A stretch of 64,000 nt of DNA, taken from NCBI GenBank assembly GCA_943328975.2, contig CALQCC020000016.1:1-64000 (forward strand), in the 5' to 3' direction. This document shows, piece by piece, positions 17,773 to 26,758 of this stretch. The translations under genes and the position numbers were made by a program. Source of the stretch: Bordetella parapertussis (GTDB lineage: Bacteria; Acidobacteriota; Terriglobia; Bryobacterales; Bryobacteraceae). Every line of letters begins with the position of its first letter. Positions within the stretch are counted from its first letter, which is position 1. Below the pieces are notes generated by a model. That model saw only the letters and a program-made list of their open reading frames with translations, was not told the DNA's origin and ran no database searches.

Positions 17773-18983
17773 AACCGTTGATTGTAGTTTGTGCAGCATT
17801 GTTCTGCGTCGCATGTTCCAGCGATCCAGTTGCCGAAGTCGCCTCCCCGCCGCCTGCTGCCACCGCGCCGGCCAAAGTCTCGAACACCGTGACATTCTCA
17901 GCCGAAGCCCAAGCCAGCAGCGGCCTGGCCGTGATCACGCTGTCCTCGCAAGCCATGCCCGAAGTAGTCCGTGCGACGGCCCGCCTGACCAACGACGAAA
18001 ATCACACTTGGCGAGTGGGCGCAGTCGCCGAAGGCCGCATCGAACGTGTGCAAGCCAACCCCGGCGACATCGTGCAGAAAGGGCAACTGCTCGCCCAGAT
18101 GCACAGCCACGACATCCACGAATCCCGAGCGCTGTACAAAAAAGCCAAGGCCGATCTAGCTCGCGCCGAAGGCGTGGAAAAATACCAGACTGGAGTGCGC
18201 GACCGCGCTAAGCGATTGCTCGATCTACGCGCCGGTTCCGTGGCCCAATTGGAGCAAACCGAGACCGAGTTGAAGAATGCCCAGACCGAAGTCCACAACG
18301 CGGAGTTTGAAGTCGAGCGAACCCGCGCGCATCTTACAGAAGTGTTGGGCATCCCGGCGGAAGAATCTGAAATCCCCGCTGGCCCCAGCGGCGACGACAA
18401 CGACTTGATCCCGGTCAAGGCTCCGGCGAATGGCGTTGTTCTCACCAGGAACGTCACGCTCGGCACCGTAGTGAACCCCTCCACCGACCTGTTCGTGCTG
18501 ACCGACCTCTCCACCCTCTGGGCCATCGCCGAAGTCAACGAAGAGTATCTCGCGAAATTGCGCATCGGCATGCCCGTCAAGATTTTCGTGCAAGCGTATC
18601 CCAACCAGGCCTTCCAAGGCCGCATCGGTAAACTGGGGGAAGTGCTCGACCCCGGTACGCGCACCATCAAAGTCCGCATCGATCTTCCCAATCCGCAAGG
18701 CCGCCTCAAACCCGAGATGTACGCCGACGCCGAACTTCAAGTCGGTCGCGGCGGCTCTGCCCTGATGCTGCCTTCCGAAGCCATACAAGACCTGCGCGGC
18801 GAATCCGTTGTATTCGTGCGCGTCGCCCCGGATCGTTTCGAAATGCGCCCCGTGCGTACCGGTAAGACCGTGGATGAATCCATGGAAGTCCTCTCCGGCC
18901 TCCAACCCGGCGACAACGTCGTCGTGAAGTCCGCCTTCATCTTGAAGTCCGAGTTCATGAAAGAGTCCCTCTCCGGGGAGTAG
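17769..18983 (+). CDS. czcB: RND efflux periplasmic adaptor (CzcB-like lipoprotein)
   Basis: Membrane-fusion protein linking pump and channel. 404 residues. The N-terminus carries a lipobox-like CVACSS, so it is probably lipid-anchored. A barrel-sandwich hybrid (VQANPGDIVQKGQLLAQMHS, later IPVKAPANGVVLTRNVTLG) surrounds an alpha-hairpin (about 115-190); the beta-barrel (LWAIAEVNEEYLAKL) and membrane-proximal domain (IQDLRGESVVFVRV) follow. Order and length match CzcB. No extra N-terminal metal-binding Met/His cluster is seen. Overlaps czcC by four bases and ends two bases before the pump gene. Confidence 0.93.
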   Translation: MKPLIVVCAALFCVACSSDPVAEVASPPPAATAPAKVSNTVTFSAEAQASSGLAVITLSSQAMPEVVRATARLTNDENHTWRVGAVAEGRIERVQANPGDIVQKGQLLAQMHSHDIHESRALYKKAKADLARAEGVEKYQTGVRDRAKRLLDLRAGSVAQLEQTETELKNAQTEVHNAEFEVERTRAHLTEVLGIPAEESEIPAGPSGDDNDLIPVKAPANGVVLTRNVTLGTVVNPSTDLFVLTDLSTLWAIAEVNEEYLAKLRIGMPVKIFVQAYPNQAFQGRIGKLGEVLDPGTRTIKVRIDLPNPQGRLKPEMYADAELQVGRGGSALMLPSEAIQDLRGESVVFVRVAPDRFEMRPVRTGKTVDESMEVLSGLQPGDNVVVKSAFILKSEFMKESLSGE

Positions 18984-18985
18984 TC

Positions 18986-21900
18986 ATGTTAAAACGCATC
19001 CTCGATTTCCACATGGAGCACCGCTTGCTGGTGCTGGTCGGCGTCGTCGGCATTATCGCAACCGGCGTATGGGCGCTGCTGCGCATTCCCATCGATGCCT
19101 TCCCCGACCTCACCAACAATCAAGTCACCGTCATGACTGATTCTCCCGGCATGGCCCCCGCCGAGGTCGAGCAGTTAGTCAGCTACCCCATCGAGATCGC
19201 TCTCATGGGAACGCCGAATACGCAGACCGTGCGATCCATCTCCAAAGCCGGACTGTCCGTAGTCACCGTCGTCTTCGATGATTCCGTGGCTACGTACTTC
19301 GCGCGCCAACTCGTAAACGAGCGTCTACAAGAAGTTCGCGCGCGTTTGCCGAAAGGTCTCGAACCGACTCTGGGACCCGTCGCTACCGCCTTCGGCGAGA
19401 TCTACCAGTACACGGTCGAAGGCGCGTCGCAGACGCCGATGGAATTGAAGACTACCCAGGAATGGCAGATCCGCAACCAACTTCGCACCGTGCGCGGAGT
19501 CAACGAAGTCAACACCTGGGGCGGGGAAACGCGCCAGTATCACATCGAGATCGAGCCCGACCGCCTGCGCTCCTACGACCTCACGCTTCGCGACGTCTTC
19601 GCGCGCGTCAGCGAAAATAACGCCAACTTCGGCGGCGGTTATCTCGAACACGCATCGCAACAATACACGCTGCACGGCATCGGCCGCGCGCAGAGCATCG
19701 CGGACCTGGAAGAAATCGTGCTTGTCTCGCGTGCCGGAACCCCCGTCCGCTTGAAGAACGTCGCCAGCATCTCCATCCAGCCCATGCAGCGCCAAGGCGC
19801 GACACTCCGCGACGGCAAGGGTGAAACCGTCTCCGGTATGGTGATCATGCTCAAAGGCGAAAACGGCAAACAAGTGCTGGAGCGCGTGAAAGATCGCCTA
19901 GCGGCCCTGGTGCTTCCCGCCGGAACCAAGATCCGAGCCTTCTACGATCAGTCCGAAGTCATCGACCGCACCATCGAAACCGTAAAGAAAAATCTCCTCG
20001 AAGGCGGCATCCTCGTCGTCGCTGTACTGCTGCTCTTCTTGGGCAACATCCGCGCCGCCCTCATCGTGGCCGCGGTGATTCCCCTCTCGCTCTTGGTCGC
20101 CTTCATCGGGATGAACATCTTCGGCATTAGCGCCAACCTGATGAGTCTGGGTGCCATCGACTTCGGCATGATTGTCGACGGAGCCGTAGTGATGATGGAA
20201 AATTCCATCCGCCGCCTGCAGCACAAGCCCGCCGGCACAACGCCCGAGCACGAAATTCGTGAGGGCGCCTACGAAGTCGCCCGGCCCATCCTCTTCGCCG
20301 TCGCCATCATCATCGCCGTGTACATGCCCATCTTCTTCCTCGAAGGCTTGGAAGGCCGCATGTTCCGTCCCATGGCTATCACCGTTTGCTCCGCTTTGCT
20401 GGGAGCCTTGGTATTCGCCTTGACCGTCGTGCCTGCAGCCACGGCCTTGACCTTCCGCAATGGCATCTCCGAACACAAAGAGACCTACTTCGCGCCGATC
20501 CGCCGCGGCTATCAATCCGCCGTTGAGTTCCTGCTCCGTCACCAATTCAGCACTGTCGTTGTTGCCTTGAGTCTGGTCGTAGTCAGCATTTGGTCGCTCG
20601 CCTGGATCGGAACCGAGTTCATGCCGCGCCTCGATGAAGGCTCCATACTCATTGAGACTCGCAAGCTGCCCGGCGTCTCTCTCCCGCAATCCATCGACAT
20701 GAGCACCCAAGTCGAAAAGGTGGTGCGCGGCTTCGATGAAGTCTCCGGCGTCGTCACTAAGATCGGCCGTCCCGATCTTGCCACCGAAGCCATGGGCATC
20801 TACCAGGGCGACGTGTACGTCTTGTTGAAGCCTTACGAACAGTGGAAGAACGGCGGCACCAAGGAAGAATTGATTGACCGCCTGTCCGCCGCTCTCTCGA
20901 AGATCCCCGGCGTAGCCTACAACTTCACTCAACCTATGGCTATGCGCCTGGACGAAGTGATCTCCGGCGTGAAGGGCGATGTAGCCGTGAAGATCTTCGG
21001 CGAAGATCCGCGCGTCCTCGAACAACTTGCCGAACAGACTTTACGTGTTGTCTCTACCGTGCCCGGCGCGGCCGACGCCCAGATGGAAATGACCAGCGGT
21101 GTCTCCGAACTGCAAGTCTCCATCAATCGCTCCGAACTCGCCCGCTATGGCCTCAACGTCTCCGACGTGCGCGAGACCATCGAAACCGCCGTCGGTGGGC
21201 GCTTTGTCAGTGACATGATCGAAGGCCAACGCCGCTTCGCGATCGTAATGCGCCTGCCCGAACACTACCGCCACGATCCGCAAAGCCTGCGCGGCATTCT
21301 TCTCTCCGCCCCCGGTGGCGAGCGCGTCCCTCTGGGACAAGTAGCCGAAGTGGCTCTGCGCCAAGGCCCCGAACTCATCACCCGTGAAAACGGCCAGCGC
21401 CGCATCGTAGTCCAGACGAACGTCCGTGGCCGCGACCTCGGTGGCTTCGTCGCCGACGCGCGCCCCAAAACCGCCAAGGCTGTTCCACTGCCGCCCGGCT
21501 ACTCCATGGAATGGGGCGGTCAGTTCGAAAATCAGCAGCGCGCCACCGAACGCCTTGCCATTGTCCTCCCGGCTTCCATCCTGATCATCTTCGGACTGCT
21601 GTTTGCGACGTTCCAATCCGCACCGCAGTCACTTCTCATCCTGCTGAACGTTCCGTTCGCGCTCGTAGGCGGAATCGCGGCACTCTGGATTCGCCATCTC
21701 AATCTGAATCTCTCGGCCTCGGTCGGTTTCATCGCGCTCTTCGGAGTCGCCGTCTTGAACGGCATCGTCATGGTCAGCTACATCAACAGTCTGCGCGACA
21801 CGGGAATGCCGCTTCGTCAGGCGGTCCTCGAAGGCTCCTCCATTCGTCTGCGACCCGTACTGATGACCGCGCTCGTCGCCAGCCTCGGCTTCATTCCCAC

Positions 21901-22051
21901 AGCGCTCTCCACATCAGCCGGTGCCGAAGTGCAGCGTCCGTTAGCCACCGTAGTCATCGGCGGCTTGGTCACCTCCACTATCCTTACGCTGCTCGTTCTG
22001 CCCGTCGTCTATCCTTGGTTTTCCAAGCGCGACGCTGCAATGACAAAATAG
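18986..22051 (+). CDS. czcA: Heavy-metal RND efflux pump (CzcA family, HME type)
   Basis: Inner-membrane proton-driven pump, 1021 residues, with 12 expected membrane segments and two large periplasmic loops. The TM4 motif at 390-406 reads AIDFGMIVDGAVVMMEN. By the established HME scheme the DFGx3DGxxxxxEN form marks divalent-cation pumps (Co, Zn, Cd, Ni), whereas Cu(I)/Ag(I) pumps of the CusA type have AIGxxxDAxxxxxEN. I therefore infer divalent-metal export. Other conserved parts include PDLTNNQVTV near the start and GTEFMPRLDEGS at mid-length. The downstream regulators are in the same transcript. Confidence 0.95.
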   Translation: MLKRILDFHMEHRLLVLVGVVGIIATGVWALLRIPIDAFPDLTNNQVTVMTDSPGMAPAEVEQLVSYPIEIALMGTPNTQTVRSISKAGLSVVTVVFDDSVATYFARQLVNERLQEVRARLPKGLEPTLGPVATAFGEIYQYTVEGASQTPMELKTTQEWQIRNQLRTVRGVNEVNTWGGETRQYHIEIEPDRLRSYDLTLRDVFARVSENNANFGGGYLEHASQQYTLHGIGRAQSIADLEEIVLVSRAGTPVRLKNVASISIQPMQRQGATLRDGKGETVSGMVIMLKGENGKQVLERVKDRLAALVLPAGTKIRAFYDQSEVIDRTIETVKKNLLEGGILVVAVLLLFLGNIRAALIVAAVIPLSLLVAFIGMNIFGISANLMSLGAIDFGMIVDGAVVMMENSIRRLQHKPAGTTPEHEIREGAYEVARPILFAVAIIIAVYMPIFFLEGLEGRMFRPMAITVCSALLGALVFALTVVPAATALTFRNGISEHKETYFAPIRRGYQSAVEFLLRHQFSTVVVALSLVVVSIWSLAWIGTEFMPRLDEGSILIETRKLPGVSLPQSIDMSTQVEKVVRGFDEVSGVVTKIGRPDLATEAMGIYQGDVYVLLKPYEQWKNGGTKEELIDRLSAALSKIPGVAYNFTQPMAMRLDEVISGVKGDVAVKIFGEDPRVLEQLAEQTLRVVSTVPGAADAQMEMTSGVSELQVSINRSELARYGLNVSDVRETIETAVGGRFVSDMIEGQRRFAIVMRLPEHYRHDPQSLRGILLSAPGGERVPLGQVAEVALRQGPELITRENGQRRIVVQTNVRGRDLGGFVADARPKTAKAVPLPPGYSMEWGGQFENQQRATERLAIVLPASILIIFGLLFATFQSAPQSLLILLNVPFALVGGIAALWIRHLNLNLSASVGFIALFGVAVLNGIVMVSYINSLRDTGMPLRQAVLEGSSIRLRPVLMTALVASLGFIPTALSTSAGAEVQRPLATVVIGGLVTSTILTLLVLPVVYPWFSKRDAAMTK

Positions 22052-22060
22052 AGGTGGCCC

Positions 22061-22747
22061 ATGCGAATCCTTCTTGTCGAAGATGAGCAAGACGCCGCGC
22101 GGATGCTTGCCAAAGGCCTGCGCGAGCAATCGTACGCGGTGGATGTGGCCGAAAACGGCCTTGAAGGCCTGGAAAAAGCCGAGATCAATTCTTACGACCT
22201 CCTCGTTCTGGACGTCATGCTGCCCGGCCTCGACGGCATGCAAGTGTGCCGCCGCCTGCGCCAGCAAGGTTCCCGCGTCCCCATTCTGCTGCTCACCGCG
22301 CGCGACGGAGTGCACGATCGCATCTCCGGACTCGATTGCGGCGCCGACGACTACCTCACGAAACCCTTCGACTTCGGCGAGCTGCTGGCCCGCATCAGAG
22401 CCCTGCTGCGGCGCGGCACCGAATTGAAAGATACTGTTCTGACAGTGGGCGACCTTTCCTTAGACACACGAACCCACGCCGTTGTCCGCGCCGGAGTGCC
22501 CATCTCACTCACCGCGAAGGAATACGCACTCCTCGAATACCTTGTGAGCCGGACCGGAGACGTCGTGACTCGCGCTGACATTTCCGAACACGTCTGGGAA
22601 GAATCGTACGACCCCTTCTCCAATCTCATTGAAGTCTACGTGCAACGCCTGCGCCGCAAGCTGGAGGCAAGAGGTGGCACCTCCCTCTTGCACACCCGCC
22701 GAGGCGAAGGCTACGTGCTGAGCGCCGAACAGGACGTGCATGCTTAA
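22061..22747 (+). CDS. OmpR-family response regulator of the efflux operon
   Basis: 228 residues: a receiver domain (1-120) with the acidic pair E7-D8, phosphoacceptor D51 (LLVLDVMLPG), and K101 in YLTKPFDF; then a winged-helix DNA-binding domain (about 130-222; ISLTAKEYALLEYLVSRTGD, then LHTRRGEGYVL). It resembles CopR/CusR/CzcR regulators. It starts nine bases after czcA and overlaps the sensor gene by eight bases, so the pump and its control genes are one unit, probably autoregulated. Confidence 0.94.
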   Translation: MRILLVEDEQDAARMLAKGLREQSYAVDVAENGLEGLEKAEINSYDLLVLDVMLPGLDGMQVCRRLRQQGSRVPILLLTARDGVHDRISGLDCGADDYLTKPFDFGELLARIRALLRRGTELKDTVLTVGDLSLDTRTHAVVRAGVPISLTAKEYALLEYLVSRTGDVVTRADISEHVWEESYDPFSNLIEVYVQRLRRKLEARGGTSLLHTRRGEGYVLSAEQDVHA

Positions 22748-24161
22748 CTCCGTCCGCTTCCGTCTCACTGGTTGGTATGTCGGCGTGCTCTCCTTGGTGA
22801 TGATCGCCTTCAGCATGGGTGTCTATTCCATGCTCGCGCAGACCATTCGCGAAGAAGCCGATCGGCAACTTGCGGGAGCCATCGACGTCCTTGGCCGCTC
22901 GTTACGGCATGAAATCGAAGAACACGAAGGCCAGCAGCAAGGCGAGCCGTCCTTCCAAGGCGTAGTGTCCACCGTCTATCGCGATTCCTTCCCCGGCATC
23001 GGCGTCGCCGTCTATCAAGGAAAACGGTCAGTTGCTGTGAAGCCGGGGCCAGGGGGCCTCATTCCACCGCACACCGAAGGTTTCGCGACTCCTGCCTTCC
23101 ATGACACCCAGGTGCAGGGTGAACAATGGCGAGTTCTCACACAAGACCTCCCCGTCAAAGACGCTGGCACCTACCAGTTTGTCTCCACCGCGTCCCTCGA
23201 ACCCGTCGACGCCGAACTCGCCGGTCTGCGTCAAACTTTCTTCTTCGCCATTCCTCTCGCACTCGTCGCCGCTGCGATCGGCGGCTTCCTGCTCGCGCGC
23301 AAGAGCCTCGCCCCCGTAGTGGAGATGTCTGAAACGGCCAACCGCATCAGTTCCAAAGACCTCAGCCAGCGCGTCGCTGTCGGAAATCCCAAAGACGAAC
23401 TGGGAAGACTGGCTTCCACATTCAACCGTTTGCTGGAACGCCTCCAGGGTTCCTTCGCCCTGCAACGCCAGTTCATGGAAGATTCCTCGCACGAATTGCG
23501 CACGCCCATCTACGTTGCGCAAACTGCGGCTCAAGTCACCTTGGGTCACGGTGGCCGCAGCGAAGAAGAATACCGCGAAGCGCTCACCACCATCGATCAA
23601 CAATTGCGACGCTTGCAGCACATCGTCGAAGACATGTTCGTCCTGGCCCGCGCCGATGCAGGAGCCTACCCTCTCCAAGTCGCCGACTTCGACTTGGGTG
23701 AGACCGTGAATGAATGTGTCCGAGCCGCTGCCTTACTAGGACAACGCCACGGTGTCTCCGTCACCGGTCCCGATCCCCAGGAACTCCCCGGCCGCGGCGA
23801 CGAAGGCCTTATCCGCCAACTGGTGCTCATTCTGCTCGATAACGCAGTGAAGTACACGCCGCAAGGCGGACACATCTCCGTCGCCATTGACGAAAGCGAT
23901 CCGCAATCCTACTCCGTCATTGTTCGCGATACCGGACCCGGCATTCCCGCCGAAGCCCGCGAGAAAATCTTCGAACGCTTCTATCGCGTCGACAAAGCCC
24001 GCTCGCGTTCCAACGTAGCGGGCGGCAGCGGCGCGGGATTAGGCCTAGCCATCGCCAAGTGGATCACCGGCATGCACGGCGGCTCGCTCACGCTCGTCGA
24101 CTCCGATCGCGGCAGCAGCTTCCGCGCCACCATCCTCCGCCAGACTGTCCCTGTCGCTTAG
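22740..24161 (+). CDS. Sensor histidine kinase of the efflux operon (CusS/CopS-like)
   Basis: 473 residues. TM1 12-33, a periplasmic sensor of about 130 residues, TM2 166-187, HAMP about 188-240, HisKA with phosphorylated His251 in SSHELRTP, and HATPase with N-box LLDNAVKYTP, then DTGPGIP and GSGAGLGLAIAKWI. The motif set is complete, so it should be active. The periplasmic loop has few His or Cys residues, so the metal-binding mode is unclear. Start ATG lies inside the end of the regulator gene. Confidence 0.94.
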   Translation: MLNSVRFRLTGWYVGVLSLVMIAFSMGVYSMLAQTIREEADRQLAGAIDVLGRSLRHEIEEHEGQQQGEPSFQGVVSTVYRDSFPGIGVAVYQGKRSVAVKPGPGGLIPPHTEGFATPAFHDTQVQGEQWRVLTQDLPVKDAGTYQFVSTASLEPVDAELAGLRQTFFFAIPLALVAAAIGGFLLARKSLAPVVEMSETANRISSKDLSQRVAVGNPKDELGRLASTFNRLLERLQGSFALQRQFMEDSSHELRTPIYVAQTAAQVTLGHGGRSEEEYREALTTIDQQLRRLQHIVEDMFVLARADAGAYPLQVADFDLGETVNECVRAAALLGQRHGVSVTGPDPQELPGRGDEGLIRQLVLILLDNAVKYTPQGGHISVAIDESDPQSYSVIVRDTGPGIPAEAREKIFERFYRVDKARSRSNVAGGSGAGLGLAIAKWITGMHGGSLTLVDSDRGSSFRATILRQTVPVA

Positions 24162-24273
24162 TACCAGGACAAAACCCGCTGGCCCGTTCCCGCACTGAAG
24201 CGGTATCCTGAGAGTGGACCAAGTCGGTACCGGTCCCCGAGTGCAGGCAGCTACCGGGAAAAGAGGCGAATCG

Positions 24274-24591
24274 TTGGACGACCAATTGAAAGATCTGATG
24301 CAGGAGTTGGGCAACGCGATCAATGAGTCGCTGTCGGATTCCGACCGCATCGCCGCCGCTATCGGAGAGATCAAGCGGTCCGGCTACGATGTCTTCCTGG
24401 TGCTGGAAGCCACCATTGGCTTCAATAAGCGCAGTGAGGATTCCGAAGAAGACACCGAAGAGAACGTCGAGATGGAGGCGCCTCCGCCGAAGGCCCGCCG
24501 CAAGCAACTGGGCGGGAAAATCAGCCTGACCTCGCAGGATCAAAAATTCCTGCGCGCGCTGAAAATCTCCATCGACGAAGAGAATCGCTGA
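24274..24591 (+). CDS. Small acidic conserved hypothetical protein
   Basis: From TTG 24274 the product has 105 residues. AAGAGG lies eight bases before this TTG, and the sequence becomes protein-like from LDDQLKDLMQELGNAINESL onward; an ATG at 24214 would only add a poor 20-residue stretch. A helical N-terminal half (GEIKRSGYDVFLVLEATIGF) is followed by a very acidic linker, a basic PPPKARRKQ patch and a conserved-looking tail (LTSQDQKFLRALKISIDE). No family recognised and no signal peptide. It lies 112 bases after the sensor kinase. Confidence 0.7.
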   Translation: MDDQLKDLMQELGNAINESLSDSDRIAAAIGEIKRSGYDVFLVLEATIGFNKRSEDSEEDTEENVEMEAPPPKARRKQLGGKISLTSQDQKFLRALKISIDEENR

Positions 24592-24604
24592 ACCGGGCGC
24601 ATCC

Positions 24605-25975
24605 GTGTTGCTCCTCCTTCTGCTGCTCGCTATACCAGCCGCGGCGGAATCTGTAGAAATCGTTCGCGACGCCTACGGCACGCCCCACATCTTCGCCACC
24701 ACCGCCGCAGGGGCCGCTTTCGGGGCTGGATACGCGCAAGCCGAAGACCGCCCCGCCGCGTTACTGAAAAACCTCACCTCCGCCGAAGCCTCCATCACGC
24801 TCACCCCGGATGTCCAAGCCATCGTGGACGCCTACGTCGCCGGCGCGAATCGCTCCTTCGGCGAGCCCCGCATCACCGCCGCGCAAGTGATCGCCTTCTC
24901 GCGCCAAGCCTACACTTCGATCCACGGTTCCAACGATCTCTTTCTCGGCCCCACGCGGACCACGTCGAAAGCGCTCACTGCGATCCTCGATCCCATTGCC
25001 GATTGGAACGCGTCGGATCGTCCCTATGAGATGTCGCTCTACGCCAGTAGCACGGATCTTTCCATCGCCGGCGTCGCCCCACCCGGCATGCCGTTCCCCA
25101 TCGTCGGTCACAGTCAATACATCGCCATCGGTTGGTCCGGCGACCCAGCGCCAGCCGGCCCCCGAGCCATTGAAGAAGCTTGGTCCCTCATCACGTCTCA
25201 CTCCATCACTGACCTTCGCCGAGCCCTAGCGATGAATCAAATCCCAGGACGCGTCTCCTGTGGTGCCGCCACTGGCGAGCTCTGCCAGCAAGACATCCCA
25301 AGTGCCGCCCACCCCATCGTCAAGGAAAAGCTCCGCGTCCAACAAACATGGTCCTTTGGGGGAATCGAAGCCCTCGCTTTCTCCACCGAAGTCTACAAGG
25401 CGGAGACCTGGCAACGCCTGCTCTCTCGCCTGGAACCCAACTCCAAGTTTGTCCGCATCCTAACCAACTGGAATCGCCGAGCCGACGCCGATTCCCGCGG
25501 AGCCCTCGCATTCTATCTGTTCAAGATGGAGCTGGCCCGCGATGCGACCGCGTTGGAACCGCCCGACTCGTTAAGCCCCGCCCGCATCCTGGCCGCCCTC
25601 ACGCGCGCTCAAGATCGCCTGGAAACTGAACTCGACTTCAACGCCACCTACGGCTCAATCTTCCGCATCAGCCGAGACACCTCAAGAGCGGCTTTCTCCG
25701 CCGCCGGAGGCATCCTCCCCGAAGCCGGCATCGAAACCCCGCGCACGCTCTACTTCACTGGCAACCGAACTCACTCCGGCCAGGCCGCCACGCGCATCGT
25801 CGAACTCTCCCGCATCCCCACCGCGACATCCATCCTGATCTCCGGAGTCTCCGACGACCCCGCATCCCCTCACTTTGAAGACCAGTCCCGCCTGCTCAAA
25901 CCCAAGCCCACCTACTTCCGCAACCGCCGCGAACTGGAACGCGCCGCCTCCTCGGGCAGGCAGTTAGTGTTCTGA
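24605..25975 (+). CDS. Compact penicillin-acylase (Ntn-hydrolase) homologue
   Basis: 456 residues from GTG, with a signal peptide (about 1-15). The start of the mature protein, VEIVRDAYGTPHIFA then GAGYAQAEDR, is the opening of penicillin amidase-family enzymes. HGSNDLFLG (about residue 108) provides the Gly-Ser-Asn expected at the autocatalytic beta-chain N-terminus, with the Ser as nucleophile. LDPIADWN and SDDPASPHFEDQ match later family motifs. Typical members have 700-800 residues, so this is short in both chains. Likely an exported acyl-homoserine lactone or other amide hydrolase; the substrate is unknown. Confidence 0.8.
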   Translation: MLLLLLLLAIPAAAESVEIVRDAYGTPHIFATTAAGAAFGAGYAQAEDRPAALLKNLTSAEASITLTPDVQAIVDAYVAGANRSFGEPRITAAQVIAFSRQAYTSIHGSNDLFLGPTRTTSKALTAILDPIADWNASDRPYEMSLYASSTDLSIAGVAPPGMPFPIVGHSQYIAIGWSGDPAPAGPRAIEEAWSLITSHSITDLRRALAMNQIPGRVSCGAATGELCQQDIPSAAHPIVKEKLRVQQTWSFGGIEALAFSTEVYKAETWQRLLSRLEPNSKFVRILTNWNRRADADSRGALAFYLFKMELARDATALEPPDSLSPARILAALTRAQDRLETELDFNATYGSIFRISRDTSRAAFSAAGGILPEAGIETPRTLYFTGNRTHSGQAATRIVELSRIPTATSILISGVSDDPASPHFEDQSRLLKPKPTYFRNRRELERAASSGRQLVF

Positions 25976-26047
25976 GCATCCCTGCTGCATCTAGTAAATT
26001 TGCGAGGTGTCACAGAGGAAACGCCAGTGATACCTTGAATTGCAGTT

Positions 26048-26104
26048 GTTCATTCTTGGTGAACGACTCTGCTTAGCGGGGTGAGTCTCGGAGGAGCACC
26101 CCGC
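26048..26104. repeat. Two hairpin-forming inverted repeats between convergent genes
   Basis: GTTCA (26048-26052) pairs with TGAAC (26060-26064), and GCGGGGTG (26076-26083) with CACCCCGC (26097-26104). They lie between the 3' ends of the acylase gene and the NarL-type regulator, where transcription should stop in both directions. No T-run follows either hairpin, so a terminator role is only suggested by position. Confidence 0.4.
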
Positions 26105-26137
26105 AACGCGGCTCTTGGCGCAAATCACCAGAACCAG

Positions 26138-26755
26138 TCAGACCGTCAGCCCGTGATGGATGGCCATAGACGCTAGCTCAGCACTGGACCGGACCCCGAG
26201 ACGCTTCATTAGTCGATACTTGTGGAACTCCACTGTACGAACGGAGAGGTGGAGCATACCAGCGATCTCTTTAGGTGTGCGGCCCTCCGCCAATAGCTGC
26301 CAAATTTCCCGTTGACGAAGCGTGATGTCGCCGATCGCTTCTTCCGCCGGCCCCGGAGGAACGCTGAAATCCGCAGGCGACCGTTCAGGCCTCTTGCCCG
26401 CAGTCTTGCGGATTGCCGCCAGTAACTTGTCCGGAGCGTCGCGCTTCAAAATGTAATCGGAAGCTCCCGCCAGCTTGGCCTGTCGCAGGTATAACGCGTC
26501 CCCATGCATCGTGAGGAAGATCAGCTTGGAGGTGCAGCCTTCCGCCGCCAACGCCCGAGCCGCATCAATGCCGTTGAGCAAGGGCATCGAGATGTCCGCC
26601 ACGATGACATCCGGCTTCCACTTGGCCGCTGCTGCCAGTAAAGCCCGTCCATCCTCCACCGCTGCGACTACGTTAAAAGCGGGTTCCAGAAGCTGCTTCA
26701 GCCCCGCCAGAAACATGCGATGATCGTCCGCCAACAGGACTCGAATCTTCTTCAT
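26138..26755 (-). CDS. NarL/FixJ-family response regulator
   Basis: 205 residues. Receiver domain with DD at 10-11, phosphoacceptor D54 (VIVADISMP) and K104 (YILKRD). The LuxR-type helix-turn-helix spans about 140-203 (LTLRQREIWQLLAEGRTP is preceded by ITLRQ; PKEIAGMLHLSVRTVEFHK follows). It starts three bases after the stop of the upstream histidine kinase, its obvious partner. That kinase gene is broken, so this intact regulator may be an orphan or served by another kinase. Confidence 0.93.
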   Translation of the reverse strand: MKKIRVLLADDHRMFLAGLKQLLEPAFNVVAAVEDGRALLAAAAKWKPDVIVADISMPLLNGIDAARALAAEGCTSKLIFLTMHGDALYLRQAKLAGASDYILKRDAPDKLLAAIRKTAGKRPERSPADFSVPPGPAEEAIGDITLRQREIWQLLAEGRTPKEIAGMLHLSVRTVEFHKYRLMKRLGVRSSAELASMAIHHGLTV

Positions 26756-26758
26756 CCC

